DNA of 57,389 nt from Dickeya dianthicola NCPPB 453 (lineage in GTDB: Bacteria; Pseudomonadota; Gammaproteobacteria; Enterobacterales; Enterobacteriaceae), in NCBI RefSeq assembly GCF_000365305.1, contig NZ_CM001841.1, positions 4,072,563 to 4,129,951 on the forward strand, read 5' to 3'. The position numbers were made by a program, and so were the translations under genes. How positions within the stretch are numbered: the first letter of the stretch is position 1; every line of letters begins with the position of its first letter. Positions 36,851 through 50,968 of this stretch are shown here, one piece after another. A model generated the notes under the pieces. That model did no database searches, was not told where the DNA came from, and saw only the letters and a program-made list of their open reading frames with translations.

Positions 36851-37195
36851 TCAAGGGCACTTATAAACCTGCCCCTGCATTTTGCTGTCCAACGGCGCGA
36901 AGCTGGATAGGAACGTCTGACTCGGCGTGGTTGCGCCATAAATTACGTTGCCGCCCATCGCCCCCGCCTTGTTGCGCAAGTCGTTCGCGGCGCCGCGCAT
37001 TGAACTGCCTTCATTGCCGCCGCCCGACAACCAGTTGGACTGCTCGCCGGTGATGTTGCCCAACAGCTGGCATTGCGCCGCCGGTTTACTGTCAGTAAAA
37101 CGCACTGCCTGACCGGTGGCACTGAGTTCGTTAGTGGTACTGCATCCCGCCAGCAAAGTGACGACAGCCAATCCCATCAGTATACGAGTCCGCAT
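36851..37195 (-). CDS. yjeI: DUF4156 lipoprotein YjeI
   Basis: The 114-residue protein has a lipoprotein signal with lipobox LLAGC. It aligns with E. coli YjeI (STTNELSATGQAVR, CQLLGNITGEQSNWLSGG, GSSMRGAANDLRNKAGAMGG). The ATG at 37195 follows CGGAGAGAAGC and replaces the longer open frame. Function is unknown. Confidence 0.9.
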   Translation of the reverse strand: MRTRILMGLAVVTLLAGCSTTNELSATGQAVRFTDSKPAAQCQLLGNITGEQSNWLSGGGNEGSSMRGAANDLRNKAGAMGGNVIYGATTPSQTFLSSFAPLDSKMQGQVYKCP

Positions 37196-37362
37196 GCTTC
37201 TCTCCGTGATAGTCGATACACTGGCCGCGGCCGGGTTACCCCGACCCGACAACCGAAAACTTATGCCGAAACCGGCTCATGTTACCACCATCAAGGTGGC
37301 AGTCATCGCTCACGCGACAACTATTTCTATCGCCATGACGGCGATCACGCCCGCCGCCCTAA

Positions 37363-37395
37363 ACAAACAAGCCCCGATTCCGGGGCTTGCTTTTA
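37363..37395 (-). terminator. pgi terminator
   Basis: On the minus strand AAGCCCCG, loop GAAT and CGGGGCTT are followed by TGTTTGTTT. It lies 27 bases past the pgi stop. A T-tract also follows on the plus strand (CTTTTATT). Confidence 0.85.
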
Positions 37396-37414
37396 TTACA
37401 TGCACACGCCGTAA

Positions 37415-39064
<1,650 letters not shown>

Positions 39065-39076
39065 CACACTACTCTT

Positions 39077-39124
39077 CGGTTTGAGAACAAGTCGGTTTGA
39101 GAACACGTCGGTTTGAGAACAAGT
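39077..39124. repeat. Three tandem 16-bp repeats upstream of pgi
   Basis: The unit CGGTTTGAGAACAAGT occurs at 39077, 39093 (one change) and 39109. It lies immediately upstream of the pgi ribosome site, within the likely 5' leader. Confidence 0.9.
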
Positions 39125-39290
39125 CGGTCGCCGGGTGGGGAGTCCTGCCCGCTTTTTCCCGATTGTATCCCTTAACGCCGTGCGGGGAAGCCCTTTTCTT
39201 GCGAAATGCCGCGCCCCGGTCCAATGTTGATTGACAGCCGCCGCGTTACCCGTTATTTGTAAAAGCCTACTTGCGCACCCGTTGCGCAAG

Positions 39291-39480
39291 CCAGAAGAGG
39301 AGCGCCGCCCAGGCAAGGTATCGGAGGAACCGTATCCGATGATGATACCAGAGGGGGAGCGGTGCCGAGGCAGACGTAACCTACGGTGTTTACGCTGTCG
39401 ACCGCAGGGGCTGAATCCCCTGGGTTGTCACCCGCATCGCTCCGCAAGGCGGAACGATCAGCAAGGTGGAGCGCTTCTGG
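39291..39480 (+). promoter_or_regulatory. Lysine riboswitch (L box) of lysC
   Basis: The P1 arms CCAGAAG (39291-39297) and CTTCTGG (39474-39480) enclose conserved lysine-riboswitch segments. These include AGAGGAGCGC, ATGATACCAGAGGGGGAGC, GTGCCGAGGC, GGGGCTGAATCCCCTGGGTTG and GGTGGAGCGCTTCTGGG. The following CT-rich stretch to 39560 would form the expression platform. Lysine binding is expected to repress lysC. The rest of 39065-39601 carries the divergent pgi/lysC promoters. Confidence 0.92.
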
Positions 39481-39601
39481 GTGTGCCGTAGCCAGTTCCT
39501 ACGCCTGCCCCCTGCTTACCGCTCTTCCCTTGTGCCAAGGCTTAACGATGGAATGCTGTTGTCGATAACGACAATGACGCCCCTGACACGAGGTTTTTTA
39601 A

Positions 39602-40966
39602 ATGTCTGCTAACACCAATAACTCACTGATTATCGCCAAATTCGGCGGCACCAGCGTCGCGGATTTCGACGCCATGAACCGCAGCGCCGACATCGTGCTG
39701 TCCGACTCGCCGGTACGGGTGGTGGTACTGTCCGCCTCCGCCGGCGTCACCAACCTGCTGGTGGCGCTGGCGGAAGGTTTGCCGCCGGATGAACGCACGG
39801 CGCAACTGGAAAAGCTGGGCCAGATTCAATACGCCATCATCAACCGCCTCAACCAGCCGGCCGTCATCCGCGAAGAAATCGACCGTATGCTGGACAACGT
39901 GGCCCGCCTGTCGGAAGCAGCGTCGCTGGCGACCTCCAACGCACTGACCGACGAACTGGTCAGCCACGGCGAGCTGATGTCCACCCTGCTGTTTGTAGAA
40001 ATTCTGCGCGAGCGCAACGTCACCGCCGAATGGTTCGACGTGCGTAAAATCATGCGCACCAACGACCGCTTTGGCCGCGCCGAACCGGACTGCGAGGCGC
40101 TGGGCGAACTGACCCGCAGCCAGTTGGCGCCACGCCTGGCGCAGGGGCTGATCATCACCCAGGGCTTCATCGGCAGCGAAGCCAAAGGCCGCACCACCAC
40201 GCTGGGCCGCGGCGGCAGCGACTACACCGCCGCTCTGCTGGGTGAAGCGCTGAACGCCAGCCGCATCGACATCTGGACCGATGTTCCCGGCATCTACACC
40301 ACCGACCCGCGCGTGGTGCCGTCCGCACATCGCATCGACCGGATTACGTTTGAAGAAGCGGCCGAAATGGCCACCTTCGGCGCCAAAGTGCTGCACCCGG
40401 CCACACTGCTGCCCGCCGTGCGCAGCGACATTCCGGTGTTCGTCGGCTCCAGCAAAGACCCGGCGGCCGGCGGCACGCTGGTGTGCAACAAGACCGAGAA
40501 CCCGCCGCTGTTCCGCGCGCTGGCGCTACGCCGCAAGCAGACGCTGCTGACGCTGCACAGCCTCAACATGCTGCACGCGCGCGGCTTTTTGGCGGAAGTG
40601 TTCAGCATTCTGGCCCGCCACAACATCTCGGTGGATTTGATCACCACCTCCGAGGTGAACGTGGCGCTGACGCTGGACACCACCGGCTCGACCTCAACCG
40701 GCGACAGCCTGCTGTCCAGCGCGCTGCTGACCGAACTGTCTTCGCTGTGCCGGGTGGAAGTGGAAGAAAACCTGTCGCTGGTGGCGTTGATAGGCAACCA
40801 GCTGTCGCAGGCCTGCGGCGTCGGCAAAGAGGTGTTCGGGGTATTGGAGCCGTTCAACATCCGTCTCATCTGCTACGGCGCCAGCAGCCACAACCTGTGC
40901 TTCCTGGTGCCGTCCAGCGATGCCGAGCAGGTAGTGCAGGCGTTGCACCACAACCTGTTTGAATGA
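39602..40966 (+). CDS. lysC: Lysine-sensitive aspartokinase III
   Basis: The 454-residue aspartate kinase catalyses the first step of the lysine/threonine/methionine pathway. It has the N-terminal KFGGTSVADF, the GRGGSDYTAALLGEAL catalytic loop and two C-terminal ACT domains. It follows the lysine riboswitch, so it is controlled by lysine both allosterically and at RNA level. Confidence 0.97.
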   Translation: MSANTNNSLIIAKFGGTSVADFDAMNRSADIVLSDSPVRVVVLSASAGVTNLLVALAEGLPPDERTAQLEKLGQIQYAIINRLNQPAVIREEIDRMLDNVARLSEAASLATSNALTDELVSHGELMSTLLFVEILRERNVTAEWFDVRKIMRTNDRFGRAEPDCEALGELTRSQLAPRLAQGLIITQGFIGSEAKGRTTTLGRGGSDYTAALLGEALNASRIDIWTDVPGIYTTDPRVVPSAHRIDRITFEEAAEMATFGAKVLHPATLLPAVRSDIPVFVGSSKDPAAGGTLVCNKTENPPLFRALALRRKQTLLTLHSLNMLHARGFLAEVFSILARHNISVDLITTSEVNVALTLDTTGSTSTGDSLLSSALLTELSSLCRVEVEENLSLVALIGNQLSQACGVGKEVFGVLEPFNIRLICYGASSHNLCFLVPSSDAEQVVQALHHNLFE

Positions 40967-40987
40967 TGGACCAACGGTCTTAGCGAC

Positions 40988-41026
40988 AAAAAAATCCGAA
41001 ATCCTATATGGGTTTCGGATTTTTTA
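40988..41026. terminator. Bidirectional terminator between lysC and yjbB
   Basis: AAAAAAATCCGAAATCC, a short loop and GGGTTTCGGATTTTTT form a strong stem with A- and T-tracts on both sides, between two convergent genes. Confidence 0.92.
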
Positions 41027-41054
41027 TGGTTATCCGCACCGTTCGCCTGCCGAT

Positions 41055-42701
41055 CTACACAGAAATCGAGGACTCCTCCCGTCCTTCGTCCTCTTCTTCC
41101 GTCACCATCAGCACGTTGTAGGCTACCGCGCAAAACAGCGAATTGAGCCGGTTCATGTCGCCCAGCAGCCCAAGATGCAGCGAACTGGTTTCCAGGCTCT
41201 GTACGTTTTGCTGGTGCAACCTGTCGACATGCGCGTGGGAATAACGCCGGTTCAGAATACGGAAACGGTGTTTGGCACGGCGCAGCCGTCTGGCGCTGGT
41301 GACATCTGACGACAGAAACACCGACATCCCCAGCCGCAGGTTGTTCATCAGTTGTTCGTACAGGGTATTGAGTTCGTCCCGTCCGGCGGTCGAAAAGCCG
41401 CGCAGCCCATCCGGCGCATGCGCGTCAAGATCGCAGACTACTCGCTCGATGATATCGCCGGCCTGCTCCAGATTGAGCGCCATCTCAATCACCTCCGCCC
41501 AGCGCCGGGAATCGCGCTCATGCAGCCCGGCTTTTTCAATCTGCGCCAGATAGAGCTTGATGGCGTTGTAAAGCACGTCTACATCATCATCCAGTTTACG
41601 GATCTCACGCACCTGCTGGCGCTCGCCCCGCAGCACGTCCTGAAACATTTTCAGCATCTGTTCGATCACATCGCCGATGCGCAGCGTCTCCCGCGCCGCG
41701 TTAGCCAGCGCCAGCGTCGGCGTATCCAGCGCGCTGACATCCAGATGACGGGGGTGCAACCGCGGATCGAGATCCGGTTCAACCCGCACCAGATTGCCGC
41801 ACAGCTCCGCCATTCGCCCGACAAACGGCAACAGCAGCAGGCAGCGCACCAGGTTGTAGAACAGGTGGAAGTAAATCACCCGTTCTTCATCCGGCAACGG
41901 CACCGCTTCCATTCCGTCCGCCAGATAACTGATGGCCGGCAGCGCCGGCATACAGCCAATCAGTTTGAAGAACATGCTTCCCAGCGCCACCTGCCGCGCT
42001 GCCGCGCCCTGTGCGCTGGCATTCGCCAGCGCCAGAATGCCGCTGCCCAGATTGGCGCCGATCACCAGACACAGCGCGACATCAAGAGAAATCACATGGC
42101 TGGCGGTCAGGGTGGCGGTCAGCAACACCGCCGCCAGGCTGGAATAACTCACAATGGCGAATACCGCGCCAACCAGCGCATCCAGCATCACATCACCGGT
42201 CAGCGAGGAAAACAGCACCTTAACCCCGGCGGTCTGGGTAATCGGCGTCGCCGACTCCACAATCAATTCCAGCGCCAGCAGAATCAGCCCCAGGCCGATG
42301 GCTATCCGCCCCAGCTGTCCGGCGCGGGTCTGCTTGCAACTGAGGAAAAAGATAACCCCGAGGAAAATCAGCAAGGGCGACAACCAGGTGAGATCAAACG
42401 TCAGCACTCGCACCATCAGCGCGGTGCCGACATCCGCGCCCAGAATAATCACCAGCGCCGGCGCCAGCGCAATCAACCCCTGAGAAACAAAAGAGATCGC
42501 CAGCAGCGCGGTGGCGTTGCTGCTCTGCACCAGAGCGGTCACGCCGATGCCGGCGAGAAAGGCCAACGGCTTACGGCTCACGCTATCGCTGATCGTTCGC
42601 CGCAGGCGAGCGCCGTACACCCGCATAATCCCGGTACGAACAATATGCGTACCCCAGACCAGCAACGCGATGGCAGATAATAAATGCAGCAGCGTCAACA
42701 C
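41055..42701 (-). CDS. yjbB: Sodium-phosphate cotransporter family protein YjbB
   Basis: The 548-residue protein has two Na/Pi-cotransporter repeats (TALVQSSNATALLAISFV, SYSSLAAVLLTATLTA) and a C-terminal PhoU-like helical domain (about 340-530; ANAARETLRIGDVIEQM). It aligns end to end with E. coli YjbB, a phosphate exporter. Confidence 0.93.
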   Translation of the reverse strand: MLTLLHLLSAIALLVWGTHIVRTGIMRVYGARLRRTISDSVSRKPLAFLAGIGVTALVQSSNATALLAISFVSQGLIALAPALVIILGADVGTALMVRVLTFDLTWLSPLLIFLGVIFFLSCKQTRAGQLGRIAIGLGLILLALELIVESATPITQTAGVKVLFSSLTGDVMLDALVGAVFAIVSYSSLAAVLLTATLTASHVISLDVALCLVIGANLGSGILALANASAQGAAARQVALGSMFFKLIGCMPALPAISYLADGMEAVPLPDEERVIYFHLFYNLVRCLLLLPFVGRMAELCGNLVRVEPDLDPRLHPRHLDVSALDTPTLALANAARETLRIGDVIEQMLKMFQDVLRGERQQVREIRKLDDDVDVLYNAIKLYLAQIEKAGLHERDSRRWAEVIEMALNLEQAGDIIERVVCDLDAHAPDGLRGFSTAGRDELNTLYEQLMNNLRLGMSVFLSSDVTSARRLRRAKHRFRILNRRYSHAHVDRLHQQNVQSLETSSLHLGLLGDMNRLNSLFCAVAYNVLMVTEEEDEGREESSISV

Positions 42702-42999
42702 AGAACCGGCCTCCTTGAGTTAAAACAGTGGCGATAAAAAAATGGGCTTCCCGCCCCAAAATCGAGTGAACGCTCTACTTGCGTCCGGCTTTGAGTCTGA
42801 CATCTTACTGACATCTTATCCGTTCTTAAGTGGATTGACGGGCGTAAATAAGCGTAAATTTTTTAAAATTACGGCCTAAATCAAGAACAGAGCGTATTTC
42901 CCCCACGCTGTGCGCTTCTGGCGTTATGCTTTCCTCATCAGCCGCTTCGCTCAACACTGGCGACGGCATCCTCTTCAGACCTGAGCCAAGGAAATACGG
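42702..42999. other. Divergent promoter region of yjbB and the DASS transporter
   Basis: The 298-base region has no gene. It becomes AT-rich near 42780-42880. No operator or hairpin is clear enough to name. Confidence 0.4.
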
Positions 43000-44454
43000 A
43001 TGAAGACCAAAACCGCATATGGCCTGAACTGGCTGGCGCTGATCATCATTGTGATTATGACCGCCTTCTTCTGGCAACTAACGCCCCCTGCCGGGCTGAA
43101 ACCCGCCGCCTGGCACTCCGCCGTACTGTTTGTCGCCACCATTATCAGCATCGTGGCGAACGTGTTGCCTATCGGCGCTATCGGCATCATCAGCATTACG
43201 CTGTTCGCCCTCACCTACGCCGCCGGCGACACCAGCGCCAGCGCCTCCATTCAGACTGCATTGAGTGACCTCAATAGCTCGTTGATCTGGTTGATTGTAG
43301 TGGCATTCATGATTGCCCGCGGTTTTATCAAAACCGGGTTGGGCCGTCGCATCGCCTTACAAATGATCCGCCTGTTGGGTAAACGCACGCTAGGATTGGC
43401 TTACGGTCTGGCCTTCGCCGATCTGGTGCTGTCGCCCGCCATGCCCAGCAACACCGCCCGCTGCGGCGGGGTAATTTACCCGATTGCCGACTCGCTGGCG
43501 CGCAGCTTCGACTCCAAGCCGGAAGACGCCTCCCGCAGCAAGATCGGCACCTTTCTGGTGACCTGTATCGGCAACGTCAACGACGTCACCGCCGCACTGT
43601 TCATGACCGGTTACACCGGTAACCTGCTGGCGGTGAAACTGGCGGCCAACGCCGGCATCACCATCACCTGGGGCAGTTGGTTTGTCGCGGCAGTCGTACC
43701 TTGCGTGATTTCTCTGCTGCTGGTGCCGCTGTGCGTTTATGTGCTGGTGAAACCGGAAATCCGTCATACGCCGGATGCACCGAAACTGGCGGTCAGCGAA
43801 CTGGAAAAAATGGGGCGCATGTCGCGCGGCGAGTGGCTAATGACCGCCACCGTGGTGATCTTGCTGGTACTGTGGATTTTCGGTGATTTGCTGGGCGTGG
43901 ATGCCACCACCGCTTCGTTCGTCGGCCTTTCCTTCCTGCTGCTGACCGGCGTGCTGAGCTGGGAAGACATCAAAAGCGAAAAAGGCGCATGGGATACGTT
44001 GATCTGGTTCGCCGCGCTGCTGATGATGGCTAATCAGTTGAAGAAACTGGGCTTCACCACCTGGTTTGGCGATCTGATCGGCAGCAGCATTGGTCACCTG
44101 ATGCAAGACACCAGTTGGGTGCTGGTGTTGCTGTTGCTCAACGCCGCCTACTTCTACACCCACTACTTCTTCGCCAGCGGCAACGCGCAAATCGCCGCGC
44201 TGTACGCGGTGTTCCTCGGCGTGGGCATTAACCTGCACATCCCGGCGGCGCCGATGGCGCTGATGCTGGCGTTCACCAGCAGCCTGTACTGCTCGCTGAC
44301 CCAGTACACCCATGCCCGCGGTCCGATTCTGTTCGGCGCCGGCTACGTGCCCACCGCCGTCTGGTGGCGCACCGGCTTTGTCATCAGCCTGATCAATCAG
44401 GCGATCTTCATGTCCGCCGGTTTGTTGTGGTGGAAGGTGATCGGCCTTTATTGA
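43000..44454 (+). CDS. DASS-family di/tricarboxylate transporter
   Basis: The 484-residue protein has about 12 transmembrane segments. It matches the CitT/TtdT/YflS branch of the divalent anion:sodium symporters. Visible motifs are LVLSPAMPSNTARCGGVIYP (the SNT signature), CIGNVNDVTAALFMTGYTGN and FFASGNAQIAALYAVF. Substrates of relatives are malate, succinate, tartrate or citrate; I cannot choose among them. It is monocistronic with its own terminator. Confidence 0.88.
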   Translation: MKTKTAYGLNWLALIIIVIMTAFFWQLTPPAGLKPAAWHSAVLFVATIISIVANVLPIGAIGIISITLFALTYAAGDTSASASIQTALSDLNSSLIWLIVVAFMIARGFIKTGLGRRIALQMIRLLGKRTLGLAYGLAFADLVLSPAMPSNTARCGGVIYPIADSLARSFDSKPEDASRSKIGTFLVTCIGNVNDVTAALFMTGYTGNLLAVKLAANAGITITWGSWFVAAVVPCVISLLLVPLCVYVLVKPEIRHTPDAPKLAVSELEKMGRMSRGEWLMTATVVILLVLWIFGDLLGVDATTASFVGLSFLLLTGVLSWEDIKSEKGAWDTLIWFAALLMMANQLKKLGFTTWFGDLIGSSIGHLMQDTSWVLVLLLLNAAYFYTHYFFASGNAQIAALYAVFLGVGINLHIPAAPMALMLAFTSSLYCSLTQYTHARGPILFGAGYVPTAVWWRTGFVISLINQAIFMSAGLLWWKVIGLY

Positions 44455-44477
44455 GCTAATCAGGCATCAAAAAAACC

Positions 44478-44516
44478 AAACGATACAGGCCGGGGAAACC
44501 CGGCCTGTATCGTTTT
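44478..44516 (+). terminator. Strong terminator after the DASS transporter
   Basis: AAACGATACAGGCCGGG, loop GAAA and CCCGGCCTGTATCGTTT form a 17-bp perfect stem followed by T. The A-rich other side could also stop minus-strand transcription of the ATPase/HNH pair. Confidence 0.93.
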
Positions 44517-44558
44517 AGCCTCTAACGACTCGAAACGGATATGACAGGCTGGCGATGA

Positions 44559-44960
44559 TTAACGAGTCAGCCCCTGCCGTACAATTTCTGCGTATACAAA
44601 AGGAGAATGCTTTTCCAGATGACGAAACGAGCAATCTTCTAAGCAATAATCGGTAAAATGGCGTATTCGCATTCTACAATGCTCTGGGCTATCCAGTTTT
44701 AACCGGGATATTGTCGATTCTACCTGCGTGGCATACGGCGAACCGTTAGGATATAACGCATAATTAGGGCTAATCTCACCCGACAGGAAATTAATTACAA
44801 AGGTATCCGGCTGCAAACTGATTGGATCCAAGACGTCATCGAAGTCATTCTTGTTGCGATTTGGCCCCAATGAACTTAGGCGATAGTTATTCCACTCGTA
44901 AGCATCGCCGGCATTATGGGATTTAGCGACAAAATGGTCGGTAGACGATGCGCCTGTCAC
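44559..44960 (-). pseudogene. HNH-type endonuclease, 5'-shortened (PtuB-like)
   Basis: The 133-residue frame starts at a GTG that overlaps the ATPase stop by four bases. It opens directly in the HNH core: SSTDHFVAKS, then AYEWNNYRLSS, then PNRNKNDFDDVLDP, the pattern DHF-x-K-S / Y-x-W-x-N-Y / N-x-x-K seen in HNH nucleases paired with ATPases. Translation upstream in the same frame reads IPVSLAIYFEWV before a TGA, which still looks homologous. Relatives usually have some tens more residues with a Cys pair before this point. So the N-terminal part is probably lost, or the true start is non-canonical. It is coupled to a broken ATPase, so the pair is likely inactive. Confidence 0.65.
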
Positions 44961-46243
44961 CCACTCAAAATAAATCGCCAGCGAAACAGGAATTCATCTT
45001 TAACATCGAGAGCCGCCAGCAACTGCTGATACATTGCGTCCAGATCCTTTTCCGATGCATCCGGCTTATTCAGCAACTTTGCCGCGTCCTCAACCAGTCG
45101 CTCATACTCCAGCGGTCTGCCGCTTTTTAAATCGAACGCCTCGCTGGTCAGCCAGTTGGTCACATCACCGTGTTTCTCAAATTCACGCCGCTCCAGCACC
45201 ACCGCACCATTTAGAAAATTCAGATCAAACCAGGCATCTTGTGTGCCATCAAATAATGGATCTACCGAGGTCATCACCAGCGGAGAATGCGTGGTAGTGA
45301 TCAACTGTACCTGCGCTTTGGCGTTCAGCTTTCCCATCACCTTCAGCAAAGCGGGAACAATACTGCGCTGCCAACTGGGATGAAGATGAGATTCAACTTC
45401 ATCAATCAGGAAGGTAATCTGAGGGCTGACGTCTTCCCCCACAATCCTGGCGGCTCGCTGGTGTTCCTCCCAGGCCCATACTAAAAAATAAGCCAGCGCC
45501 AGAATACGCCGCATTCCCGAAGACGCATGGAGCACAGGCACATCTTTTTGGTAAGGCATCCTGAGGGTCGGTATTTCACGCACGTCATCCAGACTGATGC
45601 GGGTCAGTTCCCCCAGCGAGAGCACTTCGGTTATCGAAGGGGAAAGCACCTTCAGCACGGCATTAAGATGTTTGAACGCCGCGCCTTTCTCTTTTTGCCA
45701 ACTGGCAATATCACGGATCAACCCGTTACAGAGCCAGGAGCGGTCGTCACCCGGCAAACCATCCCACACTTCAGTCGGGTTTAACACATAGGCCGGAACC
45801 CGCTCCTGCACATCAATGCCATCCTGCGTGCGTCAGTAGTTACGGTGCGGATCCCACACGGCGAAACTGCCATCCGCCATCGCATACAGCACCAGTCCAG
45901 GGTTGGTCGGCCGACCAGCACGGCCAGTCCAGCTCTGCTCACGCCGCGCATAGGTACTCTCGTAATGGCTTTCATAACGTTCAGCCTTGACCTTACCGGC
46001 AAATGAAAAAGCAATGCTTGCCTCTTCACCTGCCAGGTCAAACGCAGGGAGCGCTTTTTTGCCGGCGGCCAGTTTAGGATTCACCTCTGCGGGCCATCGG
46101 CGAGTCAGCGCCCACCAAATAATATCCAGTAAAAAACTCTTTCCCAGACCATTATCGCCGGTTAACAGGTTGAGCCGATTACCAAATGTGAGATGCATGG
46201 TGCTGGCAGGCCCAACATTGGCAAGGCTAAGTTCATGGATCAT
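44957..46243 (-). pseudogene. OLD/RecF-like AAA ATPase with an in-frame TGA (PtuA-like)
   Basis: One reading frame runs from the ATG at 46243 (MIHELSLANVGPASTMHL, behind AAGGTGGTGAG) to 44957, interrupted only by a TGA at 45833-45835. The codons around it read HRNY-stop-RTQDGIDVQERV, so a TGG (Trp) to TGA change explains it with no frameshift. Walker A is TGDNGLGKSFLLD. After the stop come the signature-like HASSGMRRILALAY and Walker B ITFLIDEVESHLHP, then THSP. With the HNH gene this is the layout of Septu-type (PtuAB) anti-phage systems. It is an accessory insertion between the DASS transporter and metH. Confidence 0.8.
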
Positions 46244-46280
46244 CTCACCACCTTATTCCGTTTCATAAACCACTTTTATA

Positions 46281-49967
<3,687 letters not shown>

Positions 49968-50128
49968 CTTATTCTCGTTATCACCCTCGTCTGTGCGAAT
50001 CCTTATCCTAGCACAACAGCCCGCCGCGCCAGCGCAGTACGCGGTTGATAAAACCGCCTGACAAGACGGTTGCATTCTGCGCTAAAAAAACGAAAATCGA
50101 TTCCATGATATGAAAAAGGAAATTGACG

Positions 50129-50959
50129 ATGACGCCACCCGAACCCGCCAAACGCGGCAAAAAACCCCGCGCTGCCGCCGCCAGCCCCGCTCAACCTGCC
50201 GGACAGGTGCAGTCGTTAACCCGTGGGCTAACACTGCTGGAATACATCGCCAAAGCCAACGGCAGCATCGCGCTGACCGATCTGGCCCAACAGGCAGGCT
50301 TGCCCAACTCCACCACCCACCGGTTGCTGACCACCATGCAGCAGCAAGGGTTTGTACGTCAGGTCGGCGATTTGGGATTGTGGACCATCGGCACCCATGC
50401 GTTTATCGTCGGCAGCAGCTTTCTGCAAAGCCGCAATCTGCTCAGTCTGGTGCATCCGATGTTGCGTCAGTTGATGGAGAGTTCCGGTGAAACGGTGAAT
50501 CTGGCGGTGCTGGACCAGAGTGATTATCAGGCCGTCATCATCGATCAGGTGCAGTGTACCGCACTGATGCGCATGTCCGCGCCAATCGGCGGCAAACTGC
50601 CGATGCACGCGTCCGGCGCCGGCAAAGCGTTCCTCGCCATGCTGCCGGACGACAAAATCACCCAACTGCTGCACCGCAAAGGGCTGCACAGTTATACTCC
50701 GCATACCCTCAGCGCCCAGACGCTGAAGGAAAACCTGACCAGCATTCGCCGCCAGGGCTACGCGCTGGACGATGAGGAACACGCGCTGGGCTTGCGCTGC
50801 GTCGCCGCCTGCATTCTGGACGAACACCACGACGCGTTTGCCGCCATCTCCATTTCCGGGCCGGTATCCCGCATCACCGATGACCGCATCACCGAACTGG
50901 GCGCGCTGGTGATCAAGGCGGCGAAAGAAATTACCTATCAGTATGGCGGCGCGCGTTGA
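50129..50959 (+). CDS. iclR: Glyoxylate bypass repressor IclR
   Basis: The 276-residue repressor of aceBAK has an N-terminal winged HTH (LTDLAQQAGLPNSTTHRLLT) and the IclR effector domain (MRMSAPIGGKLPMHASGAGK, DDEEHALGLRC). The ATG at 50129 is 8 bases after AAGGA; a TTG at 50123 is less likely. It lies beside the operon it controls; a matching palindrome is found upstream of aceB. Confidence 0.96.
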   Translation: MTPPEPAKRGKKPRAAAASPAQPAGQVQSLTRGLTLLEYIAKANGSIALTDLAQQAGLPNSTTHRLLTTMQQQGFVRQVGDLGLWTIGTHAFIVGSSFLQSRNLLSLVHPMLRQLMESSGETVNLAVLDQSDYQAVIIDQVQCTALMRMSAPIGGKLPMHASGAGKAFLAMLPDDKITQLLHRKGLHSYTPHTLSAQTLKENLTSIRRQGYALDDEEHALGLRCVAACILDEHHDAFAAISISGPVSRITDDRITELGALVIKAAKEITYQYGGAR

Positions 50960-50968
50960 CCGGCGGCG

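Noticed and set aside
41352-42680. Plus-strand open frame of 442 codons opposite yjbB
   Set aside because: Antisense shadow with no ribosome site or motif; yjbB is clearly the real gene.
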